A stretch of DNA of 64,000 bases from Proteles cristata cristata (taxonomy: Eukaryota; Chordata; Mammalia; Carnivora; Hyaenidae): contig JAESUZ010000968.1 of the NCBI GenBank assembly GCA_017311185.1, positions 1,339,117-1,403,116 on the forward strand, read 5' to 3'. Shown here in pieces: positions 58,501 through 63,410 of this stretch. Numbering within the stretch: the first letter of the stretch is position 1; each line of letters begins with the position of its first letter. Under the pieces are notes generated by a model that saw nothing but the letters and a program-made list of their open reading frames with translations, was not told the DNA's origin and did no database searches. The position numbers were made by a program, and so were the translations under genes.

Positions 58501-61500
58501 TTCTGCTCAAAATGAATACACAGACTGAAAAACATCCAAGAGCTCCAGCCCCTCCCGGCACTAGGGACAGAGAGAGCAGGGATAGGGTGCAGGTCTCCTC
58601 ATTTCCTGGCCTGTGCTGTCCAACACAGAGAGGGGCTAGGACGGTTGGGCCAAGCCAGGAAGAAAGTCTGGAATCAGGCAATTCTCACCAGAGTTTGGGC
58701 CAGACGGGAGGGAGAGACTCACCAGTTTGGAAGAGGTTAAGTTCACACTCCAGGTAGTCAAACATCTCCACTGTTAACTGGAAACTGGACCCAAGAGGAA
58801 AGAGAGCTTATACTCCAGAGCCCAAGGCCAGGACTTCACTTGTCCCCTCCCCATGCTCTGTGTTGCTGTCTCGGCCCCCAGTGCACACATACATGCATGC
58901 ATACATGAGCATGTGCATGCACACGTGCACACACACACACACACACACACCCTAGTGCCAATCCCTAGCCCACCTACATGGGTCTTAAGGCCATTTGAAG
59001 ATCAAACAGGGTGAATTCCACAGTGACGGTGGCAGAAGGGAAGGGCAGGTACCAGGCTGGGTTGGAAGGGCAGAGGGGGACACTGGAAGTGAACCCTGGA
59101 CAGCCAGGAAGAGCTCTGGATGAGGCATCGGCACTAAGTGGCCCCACCCCAGTCACTGTCGGGCCCTGTGTGACCCTAGCCAGAAGTGGCAACATCGACA
59201 GAGCCTCCTTCCCTGTTGGGTCCACCGCAAGAGGACGGCCACTCACAAGTTGTTAACGTCGCTCTCTCCAGCCTCGTCCAGCTGCCGGTCGCTCATCTGA
59301 AGGTTGCCGGGGAACCTGGGATTCTGGGAAGGCAGGCAGAGGAATGAGGTCAGGACAGGGCACCTCAACTAAGCCGGCACCAGGCAAGCCGTCTATGCTG
59401 AGTTCGGGCAGCAGCAGGCTTGATTCTATTCATGTAACACCAACGCCCTTCCTGGGGGGCATCAGTGCACACAGCCTCACATACAGAGAGCCCTGACCAG
59501 CTCATAGCAAAGGACATCCACTGCCCATTGTCAGAGGCGAAGGCTCCATCGCACGCTGGGAGCCAGGACAGGGCTCCGTCCTAACGATTTGGGTCCTGGG
59601 ACCCTCTTCTAAAGATGCTCTCTGGTGCTGCAGTGAGACCCAGCATGATAGCGATCGGTCCTCAACCGCCCATGAGGTGCACACAGTTCGGCATTCGCAC
59701 ACCCTCAGTACGTTCTGAATCCTACCCATGCTTCCCTCTGTCCTTCCGCCACTTTCTGAAGCTGCTGTTGGGAGTTCAGGGTAGCGGGGGATATTAGCTT
59801 TAGGGAAACATAATGAGTAAAATAAACTTGAAAGTAGGAAAACATTACATCACGTTCCCCCAAAGTCAGGAGAAATTACTACATATCAGCAACCTTGTCA
59901 AACATCTGTATCGTTATCTCTTCCCTGGTGTGGCAAAGGGAAAGGTGTAGACAGGTACAGACAGATGGGTGGCCGCTCCATCCAGGGGGCCTCAATTCCA
60001 CAGAGACACTTTAGGGGGGGCATGAGTGTGGTCCTTGGGAGGGATGGAGGGAGAGGAATTATCTGGGGGACCAGAGGGCAGACTGACAGATTGTAATCCC
60101 AACAGAGGTGTCATAGCACATCTGATTCAACATGCTGTCTTTACAACACGATGCTGACATTCTACCTTGGCTGGTGTGGCCTCTGTCCTATCCCCTAGAA
60201 TCTAGGGACCTCTGTGACTGCCTCAGCCAATACAAGACAGTGGAAGGGATGACTTCGAGGCTGGTCACATAGACGCCATGTGCTTCTACGTTGTTCTCCG
60301 GGGAAACTGGCCAGGCTGTAAGGAAGCCCTGACAAGCACGGAGACTTCATGAAGAGGGAGACGCCAGGCCAGCCGCTCACTGTCCCAGATCCAGCCAGCA
60401 TCGGACTGTGACCGTGTGGGGGACCTGCAGCCACAATGGCCCAGCCAAACCCTTCCGGAACTCCCGACCAACATAAAGTGTGAGACATAATGAAGGGCCT
60501 CTGGTGTTTCGGCCATGGAGCTGGGGGTGAGCGCAGGTGTCCTGCCTCTGGGAAGCCTACCCAGTGGCCGGAGTCTGGGCGTGACGCCCCATTACAAGCT
60601 CTCGTCCCACCCTGTGCATCCTGGTCTTCCCTGGATTTGGCTGTCTTGTCTCCCAAGCAAATACAACTCCCGGAAGCAGGGCCAAAGTCTATTCACCTTT
60701 CTCTCTTCAGAACCTAACCCCGTTCCAGCCTGAGGCCGGCAGCCGGCAGTACACAAGCAGAGGGAAGGGTGGCCACTCAGCAGTGCGGGATTTCGTGTCC
60801 TACAGGCATGGGTTCAAATCCCACCTCACCACGGAGAAGCTGCGTGACGAGGCAAGATTCTCAAGCGTACCCCCAGTTTTCTTATGGTGTAAGAATGCCT
60901 CCTTTCTCTGGTGGCAACGAGGATTAAAGGCAATGCAGGAAAAGTCAGCACACGAGGGAGGTTTCTGTGAATCAGAGCCATCCCCCAAGTCCATGAAGTA
61001 ATGGAGGCAAAAGACACTAAACCGTGTTGTGCCTTCTTAAATCGCCATTCTCCATGCCCAACGCCAGCTCCCTATCCAAGTCCGCTTTCCTCCCTGCGGC
61101 CACATCCTTCCTCCTGACCCCTGCTCCATCCACGCCCACCCTCCGAGGTCAGCCCCGGCCCCCACTTCCTTCCCATTCCACACCACAGCCCTGTGTCATT
61201 CCAGAACGCCTCTGGCTCCTTCCCAGGCTCACATGACCGCCTGGCACTGTTACAGGGTGATGCAGGTACAGAGGCCTCCTCCCTCTGACCGATCAGTGCC
61301 CTCCTGACTGGCAGACCCTTTCTGCATATCCTACGTGCCACTTGGTACCAAGCACAATGGTTTTACCTGCATCAGGTGCATAAGAAATACTGTCCAAGGC
61401 CGTGCGTGGGCGAAAAGAAGGTTCTGTGTGGAAACTCACTATGTGAAAGGAGGGGATTGTTTGTAGTAACAGTCAAGGCAGCGCTTTCTGAAACACCTTC

Positions 61501-61826
61501 CGAAGGCACAGGGCTCCTCTCCAGAAGGGGTGGAAAACGTGGGCCAAACTCCCAGTCCTGTGTCCCATCCTGGGGGCCTGACGGGAGTTGTCCTGCAAAG
61601 TCACTTCCTCTCACTGGATACAGTGTAAACACTCCCTGAGGGGCCCCAGGCTGCCTTATTCCTGAAAGACCTGACAGCTAGGCCCACGGAGGTGCCAGGG
61701 GGCTGTGGGGGCCGAGAGTGGCGGCAGAATCGTCTGCAGACTCACTTTGGTGTGATATTCCATCTTTGTTCTTAGCAGTCTGAGGTAGGTGCTGCAAAGC
61801 CGTCCATAGCCCTCGCTCAGGTGGCC
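25542..61826 (-). CDS. HIP1: HIP1, huntingtin-interacting protein 1 (27 coding exons; 5' end outside window)
   Basis: The exons join to 908 codons plus TAG, collinear with human HIP1 from about residue 129 to the end. HIP1 is a cytosolic endocytic adaptor. In the family, its ANTH domain binds phosphoinositides, a central segment binds clathrin and AP-2, a coiled coil mediates dimerisation and clathrin light-chain/huntingtin contacts, and the C-terminal I/LWEQ (THATCH) domain binds actin. Seen here, in order: second half of ANTH, clathrin box LVDMD (about 332-336), FDNKF and DPF motifs (about 343-360), leucine-rich coiled coil (about 368-645), and I/LWEQ domain (about 770-1012). The paralogue HIP1R is less likely because the exon peptides match HIP1 nearly residue for residue. 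Twenty-five of the 26 introns inside the window are GT-AG and one is GC-AG. There is no internal stop or frameshift, so the gene looks intact. The start codon and about 128 residues lie beyond position 64000. Confidence 0.97.
26333..26441 (-). CDS. HIP1: HIP1 exon, end of I/LWEQ domain, residues ~984-1020
   Basis: This 109-bp exon reads VRVLELENELQKERQKLGEL then RKKHYELAGVAEGWEE plus G. It forms the C-terminal helix of the domain. The acceptor is CCCACAG and the donor GTGGGC. The open frame runs past the donor into the intron, but that extension has no counterpart in the family. Confidence 0.95.
26445..27340 (-). other. Intron between HIP1 exons 29386 and 26441 (lower part)
   Basis: It has a C-rich tract nearby (26132-26151, within the next intron). 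About 26960-27110 resembles an old repeat of the GAGTACCCATCACGTACTCC type. No coding run is seen. Confidence 0.4.
27433..27660 (+). mobile_element. SINE
   Basis: The head is GGCGCCACCTGGGTGACTCA. The A tail runs into (TA)n at 27661-27677. Confidence 0.9.
27661..27677 (+). repeat. (TA)n microsatellite
   Basis: About eight TA units extend the SINE tail. Confidence 0.85.
28690..29035 (+). mobile_element. Old L1 3' UTR fragment in HIP1 intron
   Basis: AACCAGCGGCTGCCAGAGGG, CTTCCAGTTATGAGATAAAT and AACATTGTATGTCAACTACA form a classic L1M 3' end. Confidence 0.75.
29325..29386 (-). CDS. HIP1: HIP1 exon, I/LWEQ domain, residues ~963-983
   Basis: This 62-bp exon reads NMDFSSMTLTQIKRQEMDSQ after a split Asp codon, identical to human. 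The acceptor is CTTACAG and the donor GTACGA. Confidence 0.95.
29810..30013 (+). mobile_element. SINE, first of tandem pair near a HIP1 splice donor
   Basis: Its head is GGGGCGCTTGGGTGGCTCAG and its tail ATAAACGTAAAAAAA. Confidence 0.93.
30017..30231 (+). mobile_element. SINE, second of tandem pair near a HIP1 splice donor
   Basis: The head TGGGCGCCTGGGTGGCTTAG is close to consensus, so it is probably the younger copy. Its A tail ends about 45 bp from the donor of the exon at 30276. Confidence 0.93.
30276..30399 (-). CDS. HIP1: HIP1 exon, I/LWEQ domain, residues ~922-963
   Basis: This 124-bp exon reads VKADKDSPNLAQLQQASRGV then NQATATVVASTISGKSQIEET plus one base. The only change I see from human is AG to AT in NQATAG. 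The acceptor is CTGGCAG and the donor GTAGCC. The A tail of a double SINE ends about 45 bp past the donor. Confidence 0.96.
31130..31235 (-). CDS. HIP1: HIP1 exon, I/LWEQ domain core, residues ~886-921
   Basis: This 106-bp exon completes Val and reads DAADLVVQGRGKFEELMVCS then HEIAASTAQLVAASK. All residues match human. This is the most conserved block of the actin-binding fold. The acceptor is CTACCAG and the donor GTAGGA. Confidence 0.96.
31305..31522 (-). mobile_element. SINE upstream of HIP1 exon 31130-31235
   Basis: The duplication GATCCCACCTCTA is at 31292 and 31525. Its A tail points at the exon about 70 bp away. Confidence 0.94.
31641..31838 (+). mobile_element. SINE downstream of HIP1 exon 31970-32070
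   Basis: The head is GGGGCGCTTGGGTGGCTCAG. It is inverted relative to the copies on both sides. Confidence 0.93.
31970..32070 (-). CDS. HIP1: HIP1 exon, I/LWEQ domain, residues ~853-886
   Basis: This 101-bp exon reads GTASPKEFYAKNSRWTEGLI then SASKAVGWGATVM plus GT of Val. It is identical to human. The acceptor is TCCTTAG and the donor GTAAGT. It is tightly flanked by oppositely oriented SINEs at 31641-31838 and 32138-32366. Confidence 0.95.
32089..32560 (+). mobile_element. MIR split by a SINE
   Basis: TTTTACTGAGTGCCTACTGT before, and CCCATTTTACAGATGACAAA with AAGTTCATGCAGG after, form one MIR core. Its left end almost touches the acceptor of exon 31970-32070. Confidence 0.8.
32138..32366 (-). 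mobile_element. SINE upstream of HIP1 exon 31970-32070
   Basis: The duplication CCGGGTGCTTT is at 32124 and 32368. It is inverted relative to 31641-31838. Confidence 0.93.
32924..33105 (+). mobile_element. SINE, shorter subtype
   Basis: The duplication GACAGTTTTCAGG/GATAGTTTTCGGG flanks it. Confidence 0.9.
33357..33579 (-). mobile_element. SINE
   Basis: The perfect 15-bp duplication ATTTGCCCAGTTTTC is at 33342 and 33580. It looks young. Confidence 0.95.
33936..34029 (-). CDS. HIP1: HIP1 exon, I/LWEQ domain, residues ~821-852
   Basis: This 94-bp exon completes Arg and reads ILGSCTSLMQAIQVLIVASK then DLQREIVESGR. Human has CC where this genome has SC. The acceptor is TCCCTAG and the donor GTAAGT. 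SINEs in opposite orientation lie on its two sides. Confidence 0.95.
34286..34525 (+). mobile_element. SINE
   Basis: The near-consensus head is GGGGCGCCTGAGTGGCTCAG with a long mixed A tail. Confidence 0.93.
34651..34709 (-). CDS. HIP1: HIP1 exon, I/LWEQ domain, residues ~802-821
   Basis: This 59-bp exon reads EMLSKSRAGDTGVKLEVNE plus AG of Arg, identical to human. The acceptor is TTAACAG and the donor GTCAGT. It is among the smallest exons of the gene here. Confidence 0.95.
35108..35310 (+). mobile_element. MIR
   Basis: CTATCTCATTTAACTCTTAC, the AATGGAATCCAAGCAAGG region and ACAAGTCATACGACTAACAA fit a MIR core. Confidence 0.7.
35493..35603 (-). CDS. HIP1: HIP1 exon, start of I/LWEQ domain, residues ~765-801
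   Basis: This 111-bp exon is in phase 0 at both ends. It reads ELLPRGLDIKQEELGDLVDK then EMAATSAAIETATARIE. It is identical to human HIP1 at the protein level. It begins the talin/HIP1R/Sla2p actin-tethering domain. The acceptor is TTTACAG and the donor GTATGG. Confidence 0.96.
35985..36150 (+). mobile_element. MIR
   Basis: GGGAAGCCAAGGCTCAGAGA and GGCAGAGCAGGGATTTGAAC are diagnostic MIR text. Confidence 0.8.
36220..36715 (+). mobile_element. Young L1 3' end, 5'-truncated (copy B), in HIP1 intron
   Basis: It is nearly identical to copy A at 10021. The duplication AGAATAAAAAATGGA/AGAATAAGAAATGGA flanks it. Its 5' end (CATAGCAGCAC) is three bases inside that of copy A. The L1 ORF2 C-terminus is readable; the rest is 3' UTR and a mixed A/C tail. 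Confidence 0.93.
36729..36947 (+). mobile_element. SINE next to L1 copy B
   Basis: It uses the same target text, so AGAATAAGAA-type sequence appears three times (36205, 36716, 36946). Confidence 0.9.
37274..37488 (-). mobile_element. SINE, first of tandem pair
   Basis: GTAGTAATTCT at 37264 and CAGTAATTCT at 37488 are its duplication. Confidence 0.92.
37498..37708 (-). mobile_element. SINE, second of tandem pair
   Basis: It is a different subtype (AAGTTTATTTATTTATTTCG start). A third GTAGTAATTCT copy at 37714 closes it. Confidence 0.92.
37709..38180. other. HIP1 intron sequence, no gene seen
   Basis: The text is L1-like (CTCTTCCATCAGGAGATATG, ACCCAAATGTTTACCCAC), consistent with a degraded L1, but too diverged to place firmly. 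Confidence 0.4.
38190..38420 (-). mobile_element. SINE
   Basis: The perfect duplication TCTCCAGCTTT is at 38181 and 38421. Confidence 0.94.
38587..38750 (+). mobile_element. SINE with internal deletion
   Basis: The second half of the tRNA-like region is missing: GATCTCAC joins straight to ACTGTCAGTGCAGAGACC. The duplication is AGTTCTTGG/AGGTTCTGG. Confidence 0.88.
38914..39135 (-). mobile_element. SINE
   Basis: The duplication ACATTTAATTTTCT/ACGTTTAATTTTCT flanks it. Confidence 0.92.
39136..40380. other. HIP1 intron sequence, no gene seen
   Basis: About 40030-40330 resembles an old repeat (CACCTGCCAGGTATCATGCC, ACCAAGGAGACC). The rest is unique. Confidence 0.4.
40391..40608 (+). mobile_element. 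SINE
   Basis: The perfect duplication AGTTCAGATGAG is at 40381 and 40609. Confidence 0.95.
41085..41301 (-). mobile_element. SINE
   Basis: It is a minus-strand SINE ending GAGCCACCCTGGCACCCC, 131 bp past the donor of exon 41433-41566. Confidence 0.92.
41433..41566 (-). CDS. HIP1: HIP1 exon with a one-codon deletion relative to human, residues ~720-764
   Basis: This 134-bp exon reads LTAACKQFGKETLTYLAFLE then EDGTVENDSTAVKSCLSKIS and AIGE. Human has LENADSTAM where this genome has VENDSTAV, so one Ala codon is missing while the frame is kept. The acceptor is CTCCAG and the donor GTAGGA. A downstream intron of about 5.8 kb follows, the longest fully contained in the window. Confidence 0.95.
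41651..41758 (-). CDS. HIP1: HIP1 exon, residues ~684-720
   Basis: This 108-bp exon reads ISELLRSVTLLAHLTSDTMA then HVSSTCLRAPPEPAD and ends in a split Ser codon. The acceptor is CCGGCAG and the donor GTGAGT. It is collinear with human throughout, with conservative changes. Confidence 0.95.
41950..42036 (-). CDS. HIP1: HIP1 exon, residues ~655-684
   Basis: This 87-bp exon reads DHLLSKVKSVSSCIEQLEQS then WSQYLASPE. Human has STVTSIS and ACPE at the variable positions. The acceptor is CTCACAG and the donor GTAAGA. It lies between the coiled coil and the I/LWEQ domain. Confidence 0.95.
42040..43400. other. HIP1 intron sequence, no gene seen
   Basis: About 42580-42720 is MIR-like (CACCTGAAAACAGAGTAACG, AAAGCACTTAGAACAGTGCT). 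The remainder is unique and SINE-free. Confidence 0.5.
43406..43541 (-). CDS. HIP1: HIP1 exon, end of coiled coil, residues ~610-655
   Basis: This 136-bp exon starts ESMCQLAKDQRKMLLVETRK and ends LEEPPLISCAGSA plus one base. The acceptor is TTTCTAG and the donor GTACAT, a weaker donor than most in the gene. The frame continues from the GC-donor exon without shift. Confidence 0.95.
44010..44153 (-). CDS. HIP1: HIP1 exon, coiled coil, residues ~562-609, with GC splice donor
   Basis: This 144-bp exon is in phase 0 at both ends. It starts SEAKWAAQLTELEKERSG and ends QLEHTQQELSSTQ. The donor is CAG|GCAAGT, a GC-AG intron with an otherwise perfect consensus. The nearby GT (GCAA|GTAACA) would shift the frame of the next exon, so the GC site is the only one that fits. 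The N-terminal part of the exon is clearly conserved with human, while the middle is more diverged. Confidence 0.93.
44389..44490 (-). CDS. HIP1: HIP1 exon, coiled coil, residues ~528-561
   Basis: This 102-bp exon is in phase 0 at both ends. It reads TQEQTEVLDSLKQELATSKQ then ELQLVQGSLETSAQ. The acceptor is TTTTTCAG and the donor GTGAGC. Because its phase is symmetric, skipping it would keep the frame. Confidence 0.95.
44572..44684 (+). mobile_element. Short, older SINE variant
   Basis: It has a GGGGTGCCCGGCTGGCCCAG head and a GGTGTAGAGATTACTGAAAA tail. It hosts the next SINE in its A tail. Confidence 0.8.
44686..44910 (+). mobile_element. SINE in tail of the short SINE
   Basis: It has head GGGGGCACCTGGGTGGCTCA and A tail. 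The CCCCAAGCTA/GCCTAAGCTG duplication encloses both elements. Confidence 0.9.
45430..45648 (-). mobile_element. SINE
   Basis: The duplication AAAGGCAGTATTCTT/AAAAGCACTACTCTT flanks it. Confidence 0.92.
45711..45894 (-). mobile_element. SINE, shorter subtype
   Basis: It is a minus-strand SINE with an AAGTTTATTTATTTTGAG start and CCGCCCAGGCGCCCCC end. The central part of the body is missing. Confidence 0.88.
46225..46341 (-). CDS. HIP1: HIP1 exon, coiled coil, residues ~489-527
   Basis: This 117-bp exon is in phase 0 at both ends. It reads NAEVTKQVSVARQAQADLER through to LSDQAQRK. The acceptor is CTTCCAG and the donor GTGAGG. Its 39 codons match human in length. Several substitutions cluster near the end (QDSFQRLSDQAQ against human EDSLERISDQGQ). 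Confidence 0.95.
46654..46742 (-). CDS. HIP1: HIP1 exon, coiled coil, residues ~459-488
   Basis: This 89-bp exon completes Arg and reads RAQANEQRYSKLKEKYSELV then QNHADLLRK. Human has K at the first full codon where this genome has R. The acceptor is AATACAG and the donor GTAGGA. Confidence 0.95.
46935..47149 (+). mobile_element. SINE
   Basis: It has the head TGGGGCGCCTGGGTGGCTTA. The weak duplication AATCCACCTGACTC/AATCTAACTGATTC flanks it. Confidence 0.92.
47494..47677 (-). CDS. HIP1: HIP1 exon, coiled coil, residues ~398-459
   Basis: This is the longest internal coding exon, at 184 bp. It starts SQRAVLQLKGRVSELEAELA, passes through LDELKKKREDTEKAQ, and ends SLTEIE plus one base. Charged heptads support a coiled coil. 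In the family this region overlaps the segment called the pseudo death-effector domain. The acceptor is CCCACAG and the donor GTGAGT. Confidence 0.95.
48266..48338 (-). CDS. HIP1: HIP1 exon, coiled-coil start, residues ~373-397
   Basis: This 73-bp exon completes Lys and reads DHLIAQLYRDISELKAQLEN then MKTE. Human has ERLYREISG at the variable positions. Leu/Ile spacing fits the start of the long coiled coil. The acceptor is TTCCCAG and the donor GTAGGA. Confidence 0.95.
48707..48804 (-). CDS. HIP1: HIP1 exon with AP-2-binding motifs, residues ~341-373
   Basis: This 98-bp exon contains NLFDNKFDDIFGSSF then SSDPFNF. The FDNKF and DPF (about 358-360) motifs are the AP-2 alpha-appendage ligands known in HIP1. 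It ends NGVNKEE plus AA of Lys (human NGVNKDEK). The acceptor is CCACAG and the donor GTGAGT. Confidence 0.95.
49185..49325 (-). CDS. HIP1: HIP1 exon with clathrin box, residues ~294-340
   Basis: This 141-bp exon of 47 codons starts NPPNFLRASALSEHISPVVV and ends DDLVDMDASQQ. LVDMD at about 332-336 is the clathrin box; human has LMDMD, and Val still fits the L-hydrophobic-x-hydrophobic-acidic pattern. The acidic, Ser/Pro-rich context suggests a disordered linker. The donor CAG|GTGGCG is weaker than its neighbours. Confidence 0.95.
49436..49511 (-). CDS. HIP1: HIP1 exon, end of ANTH, residues ~268-293
   Basis: This 76-bp exon completes Lys and reads LKDLFYRSSNLQYFKRLIQI then PQLPE. The acceptor is CCCCTAG and the donor GTAAGC. 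It closes the extended ANTH fold before the disordered linker. A short intron of 110 bp follows. Confidence 0.95.
49903..50268 (+). mobile_element. Chimeric retroinsertion: SINE fused to an L1 3' end
   Basis: One duplication (ACTAAGGTAAATCT at 49903, ACTAAGGCAAATCT at 50255) encloses a complete SINE (49921-50130) followed directly by the last ~100 bp of the young L1 (50131-50234, GGATGAGCACTGGGTGTTAT) and an A-rich tail with G interruptions. There is no duplication between the two parts. Confidence 0.75.
50270..51530. other. HIP1 intron sequence, no gene seen
   Basis: This is unique sequence with a G-rich run at 51465-51490 able to form a G-quadruplex. No splice-bounded exon of HIP1 type is present. 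Confidence 0.5.
51538..51765 (+). mobile_element. SINE, diverged subtype
   Basis: The perfect duplication AGATTTAAGG is at 51530 and 51766. The tail is made of AAAAT units. Confidence 0.9.
51776..52767 (+). mobile_element. Ancient interspersed repeat and unique intron sequence
   Basis: GACCATGGAGAAGATCTTGG AGTTTATTCTCAGTG and AGCCACTGGAAGGTCCTGGG belong to the same old repeat as 27340-28430. It ends near 52440; beyond that the intron looks unique. Confidence 0.5.
52768..52825 (-). CDS. HIP1: HIP1 exon, residues ~249-268
   Basis: This 58-bp exon completes Cys, reads LPADTLQGHRDRFMEQFT, and ends with AA of a Lys codon. The acceptor is TTCCAG and the donor GTAAGT. It is identical to human HIP1 at the protein level. 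Confidence 0.95.
53550..53925 (+). mobile_element. Old L1-like 3' end
   Basis: TTTCTATAGATCTAAAACTA TTCTAAAATAAAAC is the usual end of old L1 3' UTRs. The preceding 300 bp is compatible. Confidence 0.55.
53926..54893. other. HIP1 intron sequence, no gene seen
   Basis: This is unique sequence without a recognisable repeat or exon. Confidence 0.45.
54894..55034 (-). CDS. HIP1: HIP1 exon, ANTH part, residues ~202-249
   Basis: This 141-bp exon reads FSSLDMSRSVSVTTAGQCRL through LYDYTVKLLFKLHS and ends in a split Cys codon (T|GT). The acceptor is CCCCTAG and the donor GTGAGT. It covers the well-conserved later ANTH helices. The only differences I see from human are N to S and A to T. Confidence 0.95.
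55507..55701 (-). mobile_element. SINE, diverged
   Basis: It is a minus-strand SINE ending GAGCCGCCTGGGCTTTCCCC. It has a shortened body. Confidence 0.85.
55702..58722. other. HIP1 intron sequence, no gene seen
   Basis: It is SINE-free. About 57244-57400 resembles an old repeat (GTTGAGCACCTGCTATCTAT). The rest is unique. Confidence 0.45.
58723..58784 (-). CDS. HIP1: HIP1 exon, ANTH part, residues ~181-202
   Basis: This 62-bp exon reads FQLTVEMFDYLECELNLFQT after completing the split Phe codon. It ends with the first G of a Val codon. The acceptor is GTCCAG and the donor GTGAGT. All residues match human HIP1. Confidence 0.95.
58885..58951 (+). repeat. (CA)n microsatellite with alternating purine-pyrimidine flank
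   Basis: A run of about 12 CA units (58928-58950) follows ACATACATGCATGCATACAT-type sequence. The whole stretch alternates purine and pyrimidine. Confidence 0.9.
59247..59323 (-). CDS. HIP1: HIP1 exon, ANTH part, residues ~156-181
   Basis: This 77-bp exon starts NPRFPGNLQMSDRQL and ends DVNN plus two bases of Phe. The acceptor is CCCAG and the donor GTGAGT. The frame continues into the next exon through a split TT|T codon. Apart from the fit to human HIP1 it shows no unusual feature. Confidence 0.95.
59324..61745. other. HIP1 intron sequence with a MIR
   Basis: About 60780-60930 is MIR-like (AGGCATGGGTTCAAATCCCA). The rest is unique, SINE-free sequence with no further exon. Confidence 0.5.
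61746..61826 (-). CDS. HIP1: HIP1 exon, ANTH part, residues ~129-155 (first exon in window)
   Basis: This 81-bp exon reads GHLSEGYGRLC to MEYHTK in phase 0. The acceptor is CCGGAAAG and the donor GTGAGT. It encodes helices of the ANTH membrane-binding domain. Relative to human it has Q to R, I to T and K to R substitutions. No upstream exon ending SRMW can be seen between here and 64000. Confidence 0.95.
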
Positions 61827-62125
61827 CTTTCCGGAAAAGAAAAGAAAGCAGGGGTCACCACTCATAACACCTGGGTGAGAGACCAACAGTCAGGACTTCT
61901 TCTATAAACAATACATTGATTTTTTAACCCCCAATTCTGAAAAATAACAAATGGCCATTGTGGAAAATTTGGAAAATACAGACAAGTACAGATACACTCA
62001 CATCATCCTTCACCTAGACACCAGATATAATCATGGCTAACATTCCGGGGCATGAAGTATTATTTGATCTAACCTTTTTTAATTTAAATAGACCTATTTT
62101 TAAAAATGGATATTCTTTATTTTTA

Positions 62126-62347
62126 ACTTTTTTTTAAAAAATGTTTACTTTTGAGAGAGAGAGAGCAAGTGAGAGAGCAGGGGATGGGCAGAGAGAGAAA
62201 GAGACAGAGGGAGACACAGAATCCGAAGCAGGCTTCAGGCTCTGAGCTGTCAGCATAGAGCCTGACATGGGGTTGAACCCACGAACTGGGAGATCATGAC
62301 CTGAGCCAAAGCTGGAGGCTTAACCGACTGAGCCACCCAGGCGCCCT
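62126..62347 (-). mobile_element. SINE
   Basis: It is a minus-strand SINE ending GAGCCACCCAGGCGCCC, in the intron upstream of the first visible HIP1 exon. Confidence 0.92.
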
Positions 62348-62783
62348 GGCACAAAGGACCCTTGAGCTGAATAGTTGTACTTCCCACATGAGGTTTGACT
62401 TCTACATTTTCTTCTGGGTGCATCTATATCCTCTAAGGTGGAGGAACCCCACTGAAACATGCCTCAAAGGGCACCAAAGGGAGTTGAGTTATCAGAGGAG
62501 GTTAAAAATATCAATGCCAGAAATGACACTGCTAATGTATTAGTTTTCTATGAAGAATCATAATTTATGAGTTGTACATTATACTTGTTCATTATGGAAA
62601 AATTAGAAAGTAGCAGAAAGACAAAGTGAAACAATGCTCATCATCGAAGACAACTCTATTTCACACAAAAACGCACCAGGATCAAAAAACAAAAGATGAA
62701 TGGATCACAGACCTCAATGTAAAATGGAAAACTATAAAAAATCCTAGGAGGTAACAGAGATGACTTTGGGTACGGCAAAGACT

Positions 62784-62998
62784 TTTTATTTTATTTTTTT
62801 AAGTTGATTTATTTATTTTGACAGAGAGAGTGAGCAGGGGAGGGGCAGAGAGAGAGAGGGAAAGAGAGAATCCTAAGCAGGTCCCGCACCATCAGTGCAA
62901 AGCCCAATGGGGGGCTCAAAGTCACAAACCGTGAGATCGTGATATGAGCCAAAACCAAGAGTCAGACACTTAACTAACTGAGTCACTCAGGTGCCCCA
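62784..62998 (-). mobile_element. SINE nested in L1
   Basis: The duplication GGCAAAGACTTTTTA/AGCAACGACTTTTTA flanks it. Confidence 0.92.
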
Positions 62999-63194
62999 GC
63001 AACGACTTTTTAGCTAAAACACCAACATCACGATCCATGAAGAAGAAATATCTGACAAGTTAGACTTCATTAAAATTAAAAAAAGTTTGCAAAAATCACT
63101 GTTGAGAGAACAAGAACCCACAGACTGGGACACAGCTGATAAAGGACTGTTATCCAGAATATACAAAGTTCTCTTAAAATTCAACAATAAAAAT

Positions 63195-63410
63195 TGGAGC
63201 ACCTGGGTGGCTCCGTGGGTTAAGCGTCTGACTCCAGCTCAAGTCATGATCTCAAAGTTTGTGAGTTCGAGCCCCACGTCAGACTGTCTGTTGACAGCTG
63301 GGAGCCTGAAGCCTGCTTTGGATTCTGTGCTCTTGCTCTCTCTGCCCCTACCCAGCTTGCATTCTATGTCTCTCTCTCAAAAATAAATAAACATTTAAAA
63401 AATTAGAAGG
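63195..63410 (+). mobile_element. SINE nested in L1
   Basis: The duplication TTCAACAATAAAAA/CTCAACAATAAAAA flanks it. Confidence 0.92.

Noticed and set aside
62347..62400. CTCATGTGGGAA on the minus strand as the missing HIP1 exon ending SRMW
   Set aside because: No GT donor follows and the upstream codons do not match. The preceding exon must lie beyond the window.
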